From Alkalihalophilus marmarensis DSM 21297 (lineage in GTDB: Bacteria > Bacillota > Bacilli > Bacillales > Bacillaceae_D), in the NCBI RefSeq assembly GCF_000474275.2, contig NZ_ATAE01000005.1, positions 241,348-305,347 on the forward strand: 64,000 nucleotides of DNA, written 5' to 3'. The notes beneath the pieces are model-generated. The model was not told the DNA's origin, ran no database searches, and saw nothing but the letters and a program-made list of their open reading frames with translations. Positions within the stretch are counted from its first letter, which is position 1. The number at the start of each line of letters is the position of its first letter. Positions 43,244 to 51,987 of this stretch are shown here, in pieces. Made by a program: the position numbers and the translations under genes.

Positions 43244-44362
43244 ATGATTAATGAAAAACGTTTAGTAGATGAATTTTTAGAGCTTGTACAAATTGATTCA
43301 GAAACAAAGTTTGAAGCAGAAATTGCACCGATTTTGACAGAAAAATTCACTTCTCTTGGAGTAGAGGTAGTTGAAGATGATGCAGCTGATAAAACAGATC
43401 ACAGTGCAGGAAACCTCATTTGTACATTACCTGGAACAAAAGATGGGGTAGATGCAATTTATTTCACTTCTCATATGGACACAGTTGTACCAGGTAAGGG
43501 AGTAAAACCGTCAATTAAAGATGGGTATGTTGTGACAGACGGAACAACGATTTTAGGCGCTGATGATAAAGCGGGTATTGCAGCGATGCTTGAAGGGATC
43601 CGTGTGCTTAAAGAACAAAATATCGAACACGGGACGATTCAATTTATTATTACGGTCGGAGAAGAATCTGGACTTGTAGGGGCAAAAGCAATGGATCCTG
43701 CTCATCTAAAAGCGAAATATGGCTTTGCGCTAGATAGTGATGGACCTGTAGGTAATATTATTGTAGCGGCACCAACACAAGCAAAAGTTAAAGCCGTTGT
43801 ACATGGCAAGACTGCTCATGCCGGTGTTGCTCCTGAGAAGGGGATTTCAGCTATTACAGTTGCAGCAAAAGCCATCTCTAAAATGCCTTTAGGCCGAATT
43901 GACGAAGAAACGACAGCAAATATCGGCCGTTTTGAAGGGGGAAGTCAAACGAATATCGTGTGCGATCACGTGGCTATTTTGGCGGAAGCCCGTTCTTTGG
44001 TGAATGAAAAAATGGAAGCGCAAGTAGCGAAAATGAAAGAAGCGTTTGAACAAACGGCTAAGGAAATGGGTACAAAAGCTGACGTTGAGATTGATGTAAT
44101 GTATCCAGGGTTTAAGCTAGGTGATGGTGATGAAGTTGTTGAAGTGGCTAAACGTGCAATGACAGCGATTGGCCGTACACCGGAATTACTACAAAGCGGC
44201 GGAGGAAGTGATGCAAATATCTTCGCAGGACACGGAGTGCCGACTGTTAACCTTGCTGTAGGGTACGAAGAGATCCATACAAAGAATGAAAGAATGCCGA
44301 TTAAAGAGCTTGTGAAGTTATCAGAAGCAGTAGTAGCGGTAGTAAAAGAAGCGGCAAAATAA
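43244..44362 (+). CDS. M20 family tripeptidase-like metallopeptidase (PepT/YqjE type)
   Basis: Cytosolic zinc aminopeptidase. Metal ligands are visible: SHMDTVVPG (His, Asp), GADDKAG (bridging Asp), EESGLVGA (catalytic and metal Glu) and ALDSDGPVG; dimerisation insert with HGKTAHAGVAPEKG. 372 residues. Start ATG 43244 follows TTGGAGG; the longer reading begins inside that ribosome site. Corresponds to YqjE of the yqj block. Probably cleaves tripeptides; not tested. Confidence 0.9.
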   Translation: MINEKRLVDEFLELVQIDSETKFEAEIAPILTEKFTSLGVEVVEDDAADKTDHSAGNLICTLPGTKDGVDAIYFTSHMDTVVPGKGVKPSIKDGYVVTDGTTILGADDKAGIAAMLEGIRVLKEQNIEHGTIQFIITVGEESGLVGAKAMDPAHLKAKYGFALDSDGPVGNIIVAAPTQAKVKAVVHGKTAHAGVAPEKGISAITVAAKAISKMPLGRIDEETTANIGRFEGGSQTNIVCDHVAILAEARSLVNEKMEAQVAKMKEAFEQTAKEMGTKADVEIDVMYPGFKLGDGDEVVEVAKRAMTAIGRTPELLQSGGGSDANIFAGHGVPTVNLAVGYEEIHTKNERMPIKELVKLSEAVVAVVKEAAK

Positions 44363-44377
44363 TTAAGAGGTAAGCAG

Positions 44378-44410
44378 ACCGGTGGACCAAAGGAGGTTCA
44401 TCGGTTTTTA
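44378..44410 (+). terminator. Intrinsic terminator of M20 peptidase gene
   Basis: ACCGGTGGACC (44378-44388) pairs with GGTTCATCGGT (44395-44405) using two G-T pairs; T5 follows. Confidence 0.8.
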
Positions 44411-44443
44411 TTAATTGTAGGAATATAATCACATAAAAGAGGG

Positions 44444-44512
44444 CCAGGTGATTTATCCGTTTGTATGGTTTATAAATAAACAAACACGAGCAATTATGCA
44501 ATCATCACCTGG
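44444..44512. other. Long inverted repeat in gene-free stretch
   Basis: CCAGGTGAT (44444-44452) faces ATCACCTGG (44504-44512) with a smaller GTTTGT/ACAAAC dyad inside. The 300-base gap 44363-44666 holds only this and the terminator; no frame looks coding. Could be a small structured RNA. Confidence 0.3.
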
Positions 44513-44666
44513 TATTCCTCGAAAACTTACTATTTATAAAATTGCTCACCGAAGTTTTTCTGGGATGTTTCGGCAGAAAGTGATAACGACTAAATAGTCA
44601 ATTTGCCGATCGTGCGGAATTTTGCGTGGACCCATACATGCGGTTTTGGGTGGGGATTTATATGCT

Positions 44667-44873
44667 CTAGTGTAAAAATGGCGAATGTTGCGGCGAATAC
44701 CGCCCGAATTCTAAGCTCTCTAACACCATTTCTTCGCTGTCACCAATCATAGATGCGAGTTGTGCAATCGTAGGTGACTTGTCATGTTCTTTTTTATATG
44801 CGTGGAGGAGAACAACAATGCGGTCGAATACATCGGCATAGCGCTGATCACATTTCAACTGATAGTGGGTCAT
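44667..44873 (-). CDS. Small protein resembling sigma-70 region 3
   Basis: 68-residue protein. Residues ~33-55 (SPTIAQLASMIGDSEEMVLESLEFG) match the helix-turn-helix of sigma-factor region 3, as in SigB/SigF-type factors, but regions 2 and 4 are absent. GGAGG lies eight bases before the ATG. It sits between the yqj-type peptidase and polymerase genes. It could bind core polymerase or DNA, or be a domain put to another use. Function unknown. Confidence 0.65.
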   Translation of the reverse strand: MTHYQLKCDQRYADVFDRIVVLLHAYKKEHDKSPTIAQLASMIGDSEEMVLESLEFGRYSPQHSPFLH

Positions 44874-45054
44874 AGTAAGACACCTCCAATTTGCAAGCTT
44901 TCGACAAAAACCTTATCGTTTCGCCTGCTACTTTAACCATATCTGAAATATACATGAAAGGCAATGTTTTTTTAAATGAAATCGCAAAAATATATTGACT
45001 TAGGCTTTGTGTCCTTGGTATGATACTAGTTTTAGCAAATAATAAAAAACTATG

Positions 45055-45132
45055 AGAATGTATCCTTTAATGACTATTGGTGAAGGTACCGCAATTATTT
45101 TAGGACCAATAACTTTAAATAACGAACATTCT
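45055..45132 (+). promoter_or_regulatory. Nested dyad upstream of dinB
   Basis: Three inverted pairs: AGAATGT/ACATTCT (45055-45061, 45126-45132), TTTAA/TTTAAA (45066, 45114) and TATTGGT/ACCAATA (45075-45081, 45105-45111). It fills most of the 290-base gene-free gap. Confidence 0.45.
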
Positions 45133-45136
45133 TTCG
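45123..45136 (+). promoter_or_regulatory. LexA (DinR) box
   Basis: CGAACATTCTTTCG fits the Bacillus SOS box CGAAC-N4-GTTCG except for one base. It overlaps the likely -10 element (TATAAT at 45137-45142) of dinB. Confidence 0.6.
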
Positions 45137-45166
45137 TATAATTAAGTGTAAAGGAGTGGGATCATT

Positions 45167-46411
45167 ATGAATCAAAGAAGAGTTATATTTCATATTGATA
45201 TGAATAGCTTCTATGCCTCTGTGGAAATGTCATATGATCCCACTTTACGAGGAAAGCCGCTGGCGATTGCCGGAAACGTAGAAGAGCGTCGCGGTATTAT
45301 TGTTACAAGCAGCTATGAAGCTCGTGCGAAAGGGATTAAGACGACAATGCCGGTTTGGAAAGCACTCCGTTTATGTCCCGAATTAGAATTGAGGAGACCA
45401 AATTTTGAGCGGTACAGAGAATCGTCCCGGGCTTTATTTGAGTTATTAAGAGAATACACTCCGCTTGTCCAGCCGGTATCCATTGATGAAGGGTATGTGG
45501 ATGTAACATCGTATCTCTCTAAAATACACCCCCTGCACTTGGCTGAAGAAATTCAACGGCGTATAAAGGTAGAGCTTGATTTGCCATGTAGTATAGGGAT
45601 TGCGCCAAATAAGTTTTTAGCGAAAATGGCAAGTGATATGAAAAAGCCTAATGGGATTACCATTTTGAGAAAACGAGATATGAAAGAAAAATTATGGCCT
45701 TTGCCGATTGGCGAGATGCATGGAATAGGAAGGCGCACCGTAGAAAAATGGGAAAAGAAAGGGATTAAAACGATTGGTGACTTAGCACTTGCTCAAGGGT
45801 CAGATGTTCAAGGCTGGTTTGGCACAAATGGCCGAAAGCTTTACGAGCGGGCAAATGGCATTGATTACCGTCCGGTAGACCCTGAAGCGATTTATGAATT
45901 TAAAACGATAGGCCATTCAACGACCTTAAAACAAAACACAAAAAGTACAGCAGTGATTGACCAAGCTTTGAAGCAGCTGTCTCACTCAGTCTCAAAGCGC
46001 CTTATGAAAAAGCAAGTCTTTGCTAGAGGGGTTCAGCTGACGATCCGCTATCATGATTGGCAAACGATTACGAGAAGCCAGAAGCTTTCAAATCCTGCTC
46101 AAAAGCCTGAAGATCTCTATAAACAAGCTAAACAAATCTTCCTAAAAGCATGGAACCAAGAATCTGTCCGCTTACTAGGTGTCAGCACATACGATTTGAT
46201 TGAGCAGCAATATGCTTATAAGCAACTCGATCTCTTTCATTATCAAGACGACATAAAAGAAGAAAAGCTTTCTCATTTAGTTAAGGAAGTCCATGAGAAA
46301 TTCGGAGAGCAGGCACTGCAAAAAGGATTGTCTAGCAAATGGAAAAGTAAAGAAGAAACATCAACTGAAGAAGGGACGAGTTTTAGCAAAGATTTTTTAG
46401 AACCAGAATAA
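45167..46411 (+). CDS. dinB: DNA polymerase IV (Y family)
   Basis: Error-prone translesion polymerase. Catalytic motifs: HIDMNSFYASVE near the N-terminus and SIDEGYVDVT (Asp-Glu pair) near residue 110; CSIGIAPNKFLAKMASDMKKP palm motif; HhH and little-finger domains follow. 414 residues. AAAGGAG start site. The C-terminus keeps a beta-clamp-like QLDLF motif (~355). Corresponds to YqjH. An upstream LexA box suggests SOS control. Confidence 0.95.
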   Translation: MNQRRVIFHIDMNSFYASVEMSYDPTLRGKPLAIAGNVEERRGIIVTSSYEARAKGIKTTMPVWKALRLCPELELRRPNFERYRESSRALFELLREYTPLVQPVSIDEGYVDVTSYLSKIHPLHLAEEIQRRIKVELDLPCSIGIAPNKFLAKMASDMKKPNGITILRKRDMKEKLWPLPIGEMHGIGRRTVEKWEKKGIKTIGDLALAQGSDVQGWFGTNGRKLYERANGIDYRPVDPEAIYEFKTIGHSTTLKQNTKSTAVIDQALKQLSHSVSKRLMKKQVFARGVQLTIRYHDWQTITRSQKLSNPAQKPEDLYKQAKQIFLKAWNQESVRLLGVSTYDLIEQQYAYKQLDLFHYQDDIKEEKLSHLVKEVHEKFGEQALQKGLSSKWKSKEETSTEEGTSFSKDFLEPE

Positions 46412-46428
46412 TTCTGGTTCTTTTTTTG
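46399..46428 (+). terminator. Intrinsic terminator of dinB
   Basis: AGAACCAGAAT (46399-46409) pairs with ATTCTGGTTCT (46411-46421), seven T follow; the stop codon is in the hairpin. Confidence 0.88.
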
Positions 46429-46532
46429 TTTTAAGAATGACCATGTAAGATGTACAAAGAGGTGCCGATATAAAGAATAAGGATTAAATAGGTCGATGGA
46501 AAATCGAAATCAAGACCAGGAGCGTGAGCCGC

Positions 46533-49181
46533 ATGCAAGTCAATCACCTGCAGCATATTCAAAATCAACAGCCAGAGCGGGCTATTCCGTTACGTGAAGG
46601 TGATGTATATAAAGCAACAGTAAAAGAGAGAAAAGATCATAATGAAGCGCTTATCAGTATTAGAGGAAGAGAGGTCCTGGCAAGATTTGAAGGGAGCGTA
46701 CCCTCTGGTGAGCGAGTGACAATACAAGTTGATCAAGTAAAAGAAGGTCATATCAATGTTCGAGCGCTAGCGCTTAATGAGGAGCCTCGCGCAGCTACTC
46801 AAGCAAACAACCAAAATAAAGATGCAGTGAATCAAACACTGCAAAACTTAGGTTCAAAAAACCCCACTCCTGCGATGAGGGAAGCAGCGCAGGCCCTAAT
46901 GGATAAAGGCGTTCCGCTTACTAGAGAGGGAGTGGCTGAATTAGAGCGATTTCTTAGAAGCGGTGATGCAGCAAATAGACTAGAGACAGTTAAGGCGTTA
47001 GCGAATAAGCGCTTAGAAGTAACGTCGACTCATTTACGAAGTGTTCATGAAGCATTACACGGACGCCCATATACACATGTGTTAAATGATCTCGCAAAGG
47101 AAGTGGATCCTGAATTTAAAGTGGAGCCAAGAGAACGGACGTCAGAAGGAAGACAAGAGCTGCCAGCAAGGAACGGCGAACCTATACGCAGCAATCAAAA
47201 CGGGAGAATGTCTCCTGATTATTTGCGAGAAATACGTCAAATGATTCAGCAGGATGCATCAATAGAGCGAGCTGTTCAAACGGCAAGAAGCCAAGTCGTT
47301 CAACATCCGGAGACATCACGTGAGGCAGCTCAGTTAGTGGAACGCTCAACAACTGAAGCCGCTCATTTAACGAAAGTCGCCAAAGAGCGGGTGCAAGAGG
47401 CGGTAAGTCAGGTGCTGCGCCAATCTAGCGGCATTGACAGTCAAATCAATCGTGAGCTGCAAGCGATCAGCCAAGCAGGAGGGTCGATTGAGAATACTGT
47501 TGAAATGATCCGCACAGCACGTAGCAGCCAAGAACTCTCTACCGCTCATCAGCAGGTAGTGGATAAGGCAGTGGCGCAAGCCTCTCAATTAATTCAAGCA
47601 GGTCGAGAACAAATGATTCAGGCTCTTACTAAAAGCGAAGAATTGATCCAGTCGAATGTGAATGGGACAAGTAATTTGGATTCGATTCAGTCGAACTCCT
47701 TAGGCAGTGCATTGATGGATGCGGGCAAAGCCCTTCAGCAGGAGCCGAATATACAACGTGTTATTCAAATGATTGAAACGTCATTGCTGAACCACCCTGA
47801 AGTACCTAGAGAGACCCAAAAGCAGCTCAGTGAAGCTTTAATGAAAGCAGCAGATTCAGCCAATAATGGTAGAGAAATGAGAGCAAGACAACTTTTGAGC
47901 CAGGCTTTACTAGAAGTAGAATCTTTGAAAGTGAGTGTCGACTCTAATCAGTTAAGTCCAAATCAGGCTGGACCAAACCAAAATGGAGCCAGCTTAATGG
48001 GGGCGGATCAATATATTCAAAATGAGGTTTATCAAACAAGCCTCGAGGCGGCAAGTAAAAATATTGCTGTCACAACGGTTACGGAAAAATTAGCCGAAGC
48101 TGCCCAGACGTTTAAACAATTTCAACGTGAGATCAGCCGGACATTGGACCAAATCATTCGTCAAACAGAACAGTTCAAACAGCATGCAGAACCGTCTACC
48201 AAACCGTTGCTTGAAACTACAATCAAAAAATTAGACCATGCGATTCTTAGGTCTGAAATGATGCTTTTAACCGATATGAAGACAGAGAGAAGTTTAATGC
48301 AAGCCAGCAGCCAGCTTCAAGAAGCGAAGAAGCTGTTATCAAAGGGCCTACATGAACAGGCTAAGCAAATCGTAAAAGAGGTAAAGCAGTTAGTAGAAAG
48401 ATTAAATTTCCAGCCATCAGAAACAAAAGTAAAGCATTACGTAGCGCTAAATGAACGCTCCGGTCAAGAAGGCCGCACACCTTCTCAGATCCTCTCACAG
48501 CAGTATAGTGAACATGCTCGTTCTCCAATCCAAGAAGGGTCGCCGCGTGCCATGTTTGAGATGATCAGAGGAATGGGGTTAAACCGTGATAGTGAGATTG
48601 CCCAGCAATTAGCAGCGGCAAAAGAACATACTGAAATAAATGAACGCAATGTGAAAGCGACTCTTATGCAGATCGCTCGCGGTGAAGAAGAAGGCACTCG
48701 TTTAAATCAATTAGCGAATCAAGCCTTAAATAATATGACAGGCCAGCAATTATTAAGCAGGTCTGACCAACAAGCAAACATGCAAAGTTTATTTTTAAAT
48801 TTACCAATGCTGCTTCAAAATAAAGTAGAGAACTTACAAGTATTTGTGAACTCACGTAATGAGGGGGGGAAGGTAGACTGGGAGAATTGCAGTTTATTTT
48901 TCTTAATGGAAACTCCTAAGATGGGTGAAGTGGGAATCGCAATTTCAGCTGCAGATCGTCAATTGTCGGTTACGTTAAAAAATGACGGAGAAGCCTTTGA
49001 GGAAAAAATGGCCCCTTTAGTTGATCAAGCAGTAGAAAAGTTATCAGCGATAGGCTATTCAATCAAAGGCATTCAATATTCAAAGCTTAAACAAGACGAA
49101 CAAGACCCAGCACTAGATCAAGTACAGAAAAAGGTACAGACCCCTACGTTTACTGAGAAAGGATTTGACTTTAAAATATGA
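46533..49181 (+). CDS. ylqG: YlqG-like large helical protein with FliK-type C-terminus
   Basis: 882-residue, Gln/Ala-rich protein, mostly predicted helix and coiled coil (residues ~150-720), with a small N-terminal beta part (VYKATVKERKDHNEALISIRGREVLARF). The last ~120 residues (LQVFVNSRNEGG, CSLFFLMETPKMGEVGIAISAADRQLSVTL) have the look of the FliK C-terminal switch domain. ATG 46533 is preceded by AGGAG at ten bases; GTG 46524 is too close. It overlaps the FlhB-C homologue by four bases (ATGA). Probably a flagellar export-control protein; role inferred. Confidence 0.75.
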   Translation: MQVNHLQHIQNQQPERAIPLREGDVYKATVKERKDHNEALISIRGREVLARFEGSVPSGERVTIQVDQVKEGHINVRALALNEEPRAATQANNQNKDAVNQTLQNLGSKNPTPAMREAAQALMDKGVPLTREGVAELERFLRSGDAANRLETVKALANKRLEVTSTHLRSVHEALHGRPYTHVLNDLAKEVDPEFKVEPRERTSEGRQELPARNGEPIRSNQNGRMSPDYLREIRQMIQQDASIERAVQTARSQVVQHPETSREAAQLVERSTTEAAHLTKVAKERVQEAVSQVLRQSSGIDSQINRELQAISQAGGSIENTVEMIRTARSSQELSTAHQQVVDKAVAQASQLIQAGREQMIQALTKSEELIQSNVNGTSNLDSIQSNSLGSALMDAGKALQQEPNIQRVIQMIETSLLNHPEVPRETQKQLSEALMKAADSANNGREMRARQLLSQALLEVESLKVSVDSNQLSPNQAGPNQNGASLMGADQYIQNEVYQTSLEAASKNIAVTTVTEKLAEAAQTFKQFQREISRTLDQIIRQTEQFKQHAEPSTKPLLETTIKKLDHAILRSEMMLLTDMKTERSLMQASSQLQEAKKLLSKGLHEQAKQIVKEVKQLVERLNFQPSETKVKHYVALNERSGQEGRTPSQILSQQYSEHARSPIQEGSPRAMFEMIRGMGLNRDSEIAQQLAAAKEHTEINERNVKATLMQIARGEEEGTRLNQLANQALNNMTGQQLLSRSDQQANMQSLFLNLPMLLQNKVENLQVFVNSRNEGGKVDWENCSLFFLMETPKMGEVGIAISAADRQLSVTLKNDGEAFEEKMAPLVDQAVEKLSAIGYSIKGIQYSKLKQDEQDPALDQVQKKVQTPTFTEKGFDFKI

Positions 49182-49477
49182 TCGTCCAAAAACACTTTAA
49201 CCAAACGAAGCGGCGGATTCAGAACGGACCAACAGCTGCTGTTATTCGTTATGATAAGGAAGACGGAAGTGCTCCAAAGGTGGTTGCACAAGGGAGGGGG
49301 CAGCTTGCGAATCAGATTATTCAGCTCGCCCATAAAAATGACATTCATATGCAAGAAGATGCGACACTCGTTTCGAATTTACTGGATATGGATTTAGGCG
49401 ATAATATTCCTCCTCAGCTTTATTCAGTTATGGCAGAAATCTTGCTGCTGATTGAAGATATGGAGAAAAACTATTAA
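49178..49477 (+). CDS. ylqH: FlhB C-terminal domain homologue, YlqH type
   Basis: 99-residue protein equal to the cytosolic, self-cleaving C-terminal domain of FlhB/YscU without the membrane part. The family core TAAVIRYDKEDGSAPKVVAQGRGQLANQI and the following VSNLLDMDLGDNIPPQLY are clear. The FlhB cleavage motif NPTH is changed to GPTA, so self-cleavage is lost. Coupled to the FliK-like gene, its expected functional partner. Similar stand-alone domains exist in B. subtilis (YlqH) and Helicobacter. Confidence 0.88.
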   Translation: MIVQKHFNQTKRRIQNGPTAAVIRYDKEDGSAPKVVAQGRGQLANQIIQLAHKNDIHMQEDATLVSNLLDMDLGDNIPPQLYSVMAEILLLIEDMEKNY

Positions 49478-49501
49478 ACAACCATCGACATAAGTCGATA
49501 C
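49475..49501 (+). promoter_or_regulatory. Sigma-D flagellar promoter before fliS
   Basis: TAAA (49475-49478), 15 bases, GTCGATAC (49494-49501); consensus TAAA-N15-GCCGATAT (six of eight in the -10). It lies 40 bases before fliS and would drive fliS and flagellin. Confidence 0.7.
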
Positions 49502-49541
49502 TAATAGTGTCAAAAGAAAATGCAGACGGAGGTGGAAAGGT

Positions 49542-49967
49542 TTGACCACTTTCCTAACAAACGAAGCCCTTCATCAAAAGTCATCTCAAGAGTTGACGGC
49601 GCTGTTGTATGAGGCTTGTTTAATAAACTTAGAGGATTCACTTGAATTAATTGATCAAAAAGAATTTGTAGAAGCGAACGCTAAACTGCAAAAAGCAAGT
49701 GATATCATTCATCGCCTAGGTGCTGGAATTAATTATGAAGCGGGGATCATTGCAGATCAGCTTGAGCAAGTATATAACTATGCGGCGGATAAAATTGTTG
49801 AAGCAAATATAAAAAAAGATAAAGCGATGATTGAAGAAGTTATTCAAATCATTCAATCGATCATGTCTTCATGGAATGAAGCGATGAAATCGAAAAAAGA
49901 TATACAGCCGAAGATGATGAAACAAAAGGCGAATGCATACGAGTCAACCGCCATTTATCAAGATTAA
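49542..49967 (+). CDS. fliS: Flagellar export chaperone FliS
   Basis: Binds newly made flagellin and prevents early polymerisation. Four-helix protein of 141 residues: LTNEALHQKSSQELTALLYEACL start, the ANIKKDKAMIEEVIQIIQSI helix, and a short basic tail. TTG start six bases after GGAGGTG. Directly before the flagellin gene, 14 bases apart, so chaperone and client are co-expressed. No FliD/FliT neighbour, unlike the B. subtilis order. Confidence 0.88.
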   Translation: MTTFLTNEALHQKSSQELTALLYEACLINLEDSLELIDQKEFVEANAKLQKASDIIHRLGAGINYEAGIIADQLEQVYNYAADKIVEANIKKDKAMIEEVIQIIQSIMSSWNEAMKSKKDIQPKMMKQKANAYESTAIYQD

Positions 49968-49981
49968 AGGAGCCTCCTAAA

Positions 49982-51391
49982 ATGAAAATTAATAATAATA
50001 TTCAAGCGCTTAATGCTTATAGAAACCTATATCAAAATCAATTCCAAACGTCTAAAAACTTAGAGAAACTATCATCAGGTCTTCGTATTAACCGTGCTGC
50101 AGATGATGCAGCAGGTCTTGCAATCTCTGAGAAAATGCGTTCACAAATCCGTGGCCTAAAAATGGCTGAACGTAATGCAATGGACGGAATTTCACTAATG
50201 CAAACATCTGAAGGAGCAATGCAGGAAGTACATACGATGCTGCAGCGCATGCGTGAACTAGCTGTCCAAGCAGCCAATGACACAAACACAGAATACGACC
50301 GCGAACAAATCCAAAAAGAGATTGACCAGTTGAAGCTGGAGATCGATTCCATTTCAGAGAAGACAGAGTTTAACACGAGGAAGCTGTTGAATGGGTTTAG
50401 TGCGGTGTTGACGACTTATGGAAATGATGCGAATAAAATAAATCTAGTAGGCTTTCCTAAGGTGACAAATGCAAATTTGAAATCTGGAGATTATCAAGTG
50501 GAAATATCCGATGCAGAATATAAATATACATTCACTCAAAAATCTGCTGGGTTGGGAGCGGATGAAACGAACGATGTAAAATTTACAAATGAGATTGGGG
50601 ATGATGATAAACCTGCTATGTTATTTGGCGAATACACTATTATGGTTCGTGAAGTTAACACTGATAGTGAAGATGCAAAAATTGAAATTTTGGATCCTAA
50701 TGGTTTATCCATGGGAAATAAAGTAGTTAATATTGGTGAACATGATGACGCTGGTGAGATAGATATCTTTGGAATAACTATTGATACTTCTAAAATAAGC
50801 TCTGCTGGAACTGTTAAAGTTAAGATGGAAGTAGAAGCTGAAATCGTATTAAGAGATAATACTGCTCCTACTGCTCCTACTGATATTCAGGCAGAAAGAA
50901 AACTAGTATCAAACAACGGACTATTTAAACATGGGGGAATTGAGTATCAATTTAACACAAGTATTAAAGAAGGGGAAATGGATTTTAACATTACTAACAA
51001 CGCTCTCTCATTCCAAATTGGACCTAACACAAACCAAAATGTAATGATTGATATCCCTCGTATGGATATCGTTACGTTAGGAATAGAGAATATTGATGTA
51101 CTTTCAAACGCGGGTGCTAACTCAGCAATCTTCCAACTTGACCAAGCAATCAACAAGCTTTCTGATGCTCGTGCGAAGCTTGGGGCGGTGCAGAACCGTA
51201 TGGAGCATACAATCAACAACCTACAAGTTACTCATGAGAACTTAACGGCTTCTGAGTCTCGTATTCGTGATGCGGATATGGCACTTGAGATGACGGAATT
51301 CACTCGTAACAATATTTTAAATCAATCAGCAACAGCGATGCTTGCACAAGCGAATCAATTGCCGCAAGGTGTACTTCAACTGTTACAATAA
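49982..51391 (+). CDS. hag: Flagellin with large central domain
   Basis: Filament protein, 469 residues. Conserved D0/D1 parts: N-terminal ~1-138 (NIQALNAYRNLYQNQ, SSGLRINRAADDAAGLAIS) and C-terminal ~371-469 (SRIRDADMALEMTEFTRNNILNQSATAMLAQAN). Between them are ~230 residues of beta-rich, threonine/aspartate-rich sequence, surface-exposed D2/D3-type, not found in the short B. subtilis flagellin. The middle is more AT-rich and uses different codons, suggesting exchange by recombination. AGGAG start site. Confidence 0.95.
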   Translation: MKINNNIQALNAYRNLYQNQFQTSKNLEKLSSGLRINRAADDAAGLAISEKMRSQIRGLKMAERNAMDGISLMQTSEGAMQEVHTMLQRMRELAVQAANDTNTEYDREQIQKEIDQLKLEIDSISEKTEFNTRKLLNGFSAVLTTYGNDANKINLVGFPKVTNANLKSGDYQVEISDAEYKYTFTQKSAGLGADETNDVKFTNEIGDDDKPAMLFGEYTIMVREVNTDSEDAKIEILDPNGLSMGNKVVNIGEHDDAGEIDIFGITIDTSKISSAGTVKVKMEVEAEIVLRDNTAPTAPTDIQAERKLVSNNGLFKHGGIEYQFNTSIKEGEMDFNITNNALSFQIGPNTNQNVMIDIPRMDIVTLGIENIDVLSNAGANSAIFQLDQAINKLSDARAKLGAVQNRMEHTINNLQVTHENLTASESRIRDADMALEMTEFTRNNILNQSATAMLAQANQLPQGVLQLLQ

Positions 51392-51413
51392 TTAATACAA
51401 TAACGGAAATGGG

Positions 51414-51446
51414 AAGGCGAGGAGACTTAAGTCTTTTCGCTTTTTC
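51414..51446 (+). terminator. Terminator after flagellin
   Basis: GGCGAGGAGAC pairs with GTCTTTTCGCT across TTAA using several G-T pairs; T5 follows. Confidence 0.65.
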
Positions 51447-51514
51447 TCGTTTCATTACTTCCTATTTATGCTAAAATAACAGCACAGATAAGATCATGGT
51501 GAGGACGTGAGATC

Positions 51515-51952
51515 ATGGATGTCGGGCGGATTGCTCGTACAGGGCTTGGAAAGATTGAACCGAAAAAACAGGAGCCATCAGCTAAAGTTTCCTTTCAAGA
51601 AATAATGGGAAAACAACGTGATGAGAAAGCATACGAGAAGTTATCACAATTAATGCAGAAAATTGATGATCAAGGGAAAGTCCTTGCTGAATCAAGAACA
51701 GTTGAAGAGCTGCGGAAATATAAGCAGCTTGTCAAAGAATTTATGGAAGATGCTGTTCAATTTGGTTTAAGCCTTGAAGAGAGGAGGGGCTTTAACCGCA
51801 GGGGACGTACGAAGATCTACAAGATCGTACAAGAAGTCGATCGTAAACTGCTGGATCTAACCGATGCAGTCCTAGAAAAAGAGAAAAAAGGCTTGCAGAT
51901 TCTTGATATGGTTGGAGAAATTAAAGGGCTGCTCGTTAATATTTATGCGTAA
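51515..51952 (+). CDS. yaaR: YaaR family protein (DUF327)
   Basis: 145-residue helical protein; FQEIMGKQRDEKAYEKLSQLMQKIDDQGKVLAESRTVEELRKYK region and FNRRGRTKIYKIVQEVDRKLLDL are characteristic. Function is poorly known; found with flagellar and export genes here, so a motility role is possible. GTGAGGACGTGAG precedes the ATG. Followed by a bidirectional hairpin. Confidence 0.88.
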   Translation: MDVGRIARTGLGKIEPKKQEPSAKVSFQEIMGKQRDEKAYEKLSQLMQKIDDQGKVLAESRTVEELRKYKQLVKEFMEDAVQFGLSLEERRGFNRRGRTKIYKIVQEVDRKLLDLTDAVLEKEKKGLQILDMVGEIKGLLVNIYA

Positions 51953-51957
51953 AACAA

Positions 51958-51983
51958 AGACCTGTGAGTTATTTCACAGGTCT
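51958..51983. terminator. Bidirectional terminator
   Basis: AGACCTGTGA (51958-51967) pairs with TCACAGGTCT (51974-51983) between yaaR and the CPBP gene. Confidence 0.85.
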
Positions 51984-51987
51984 TCTT

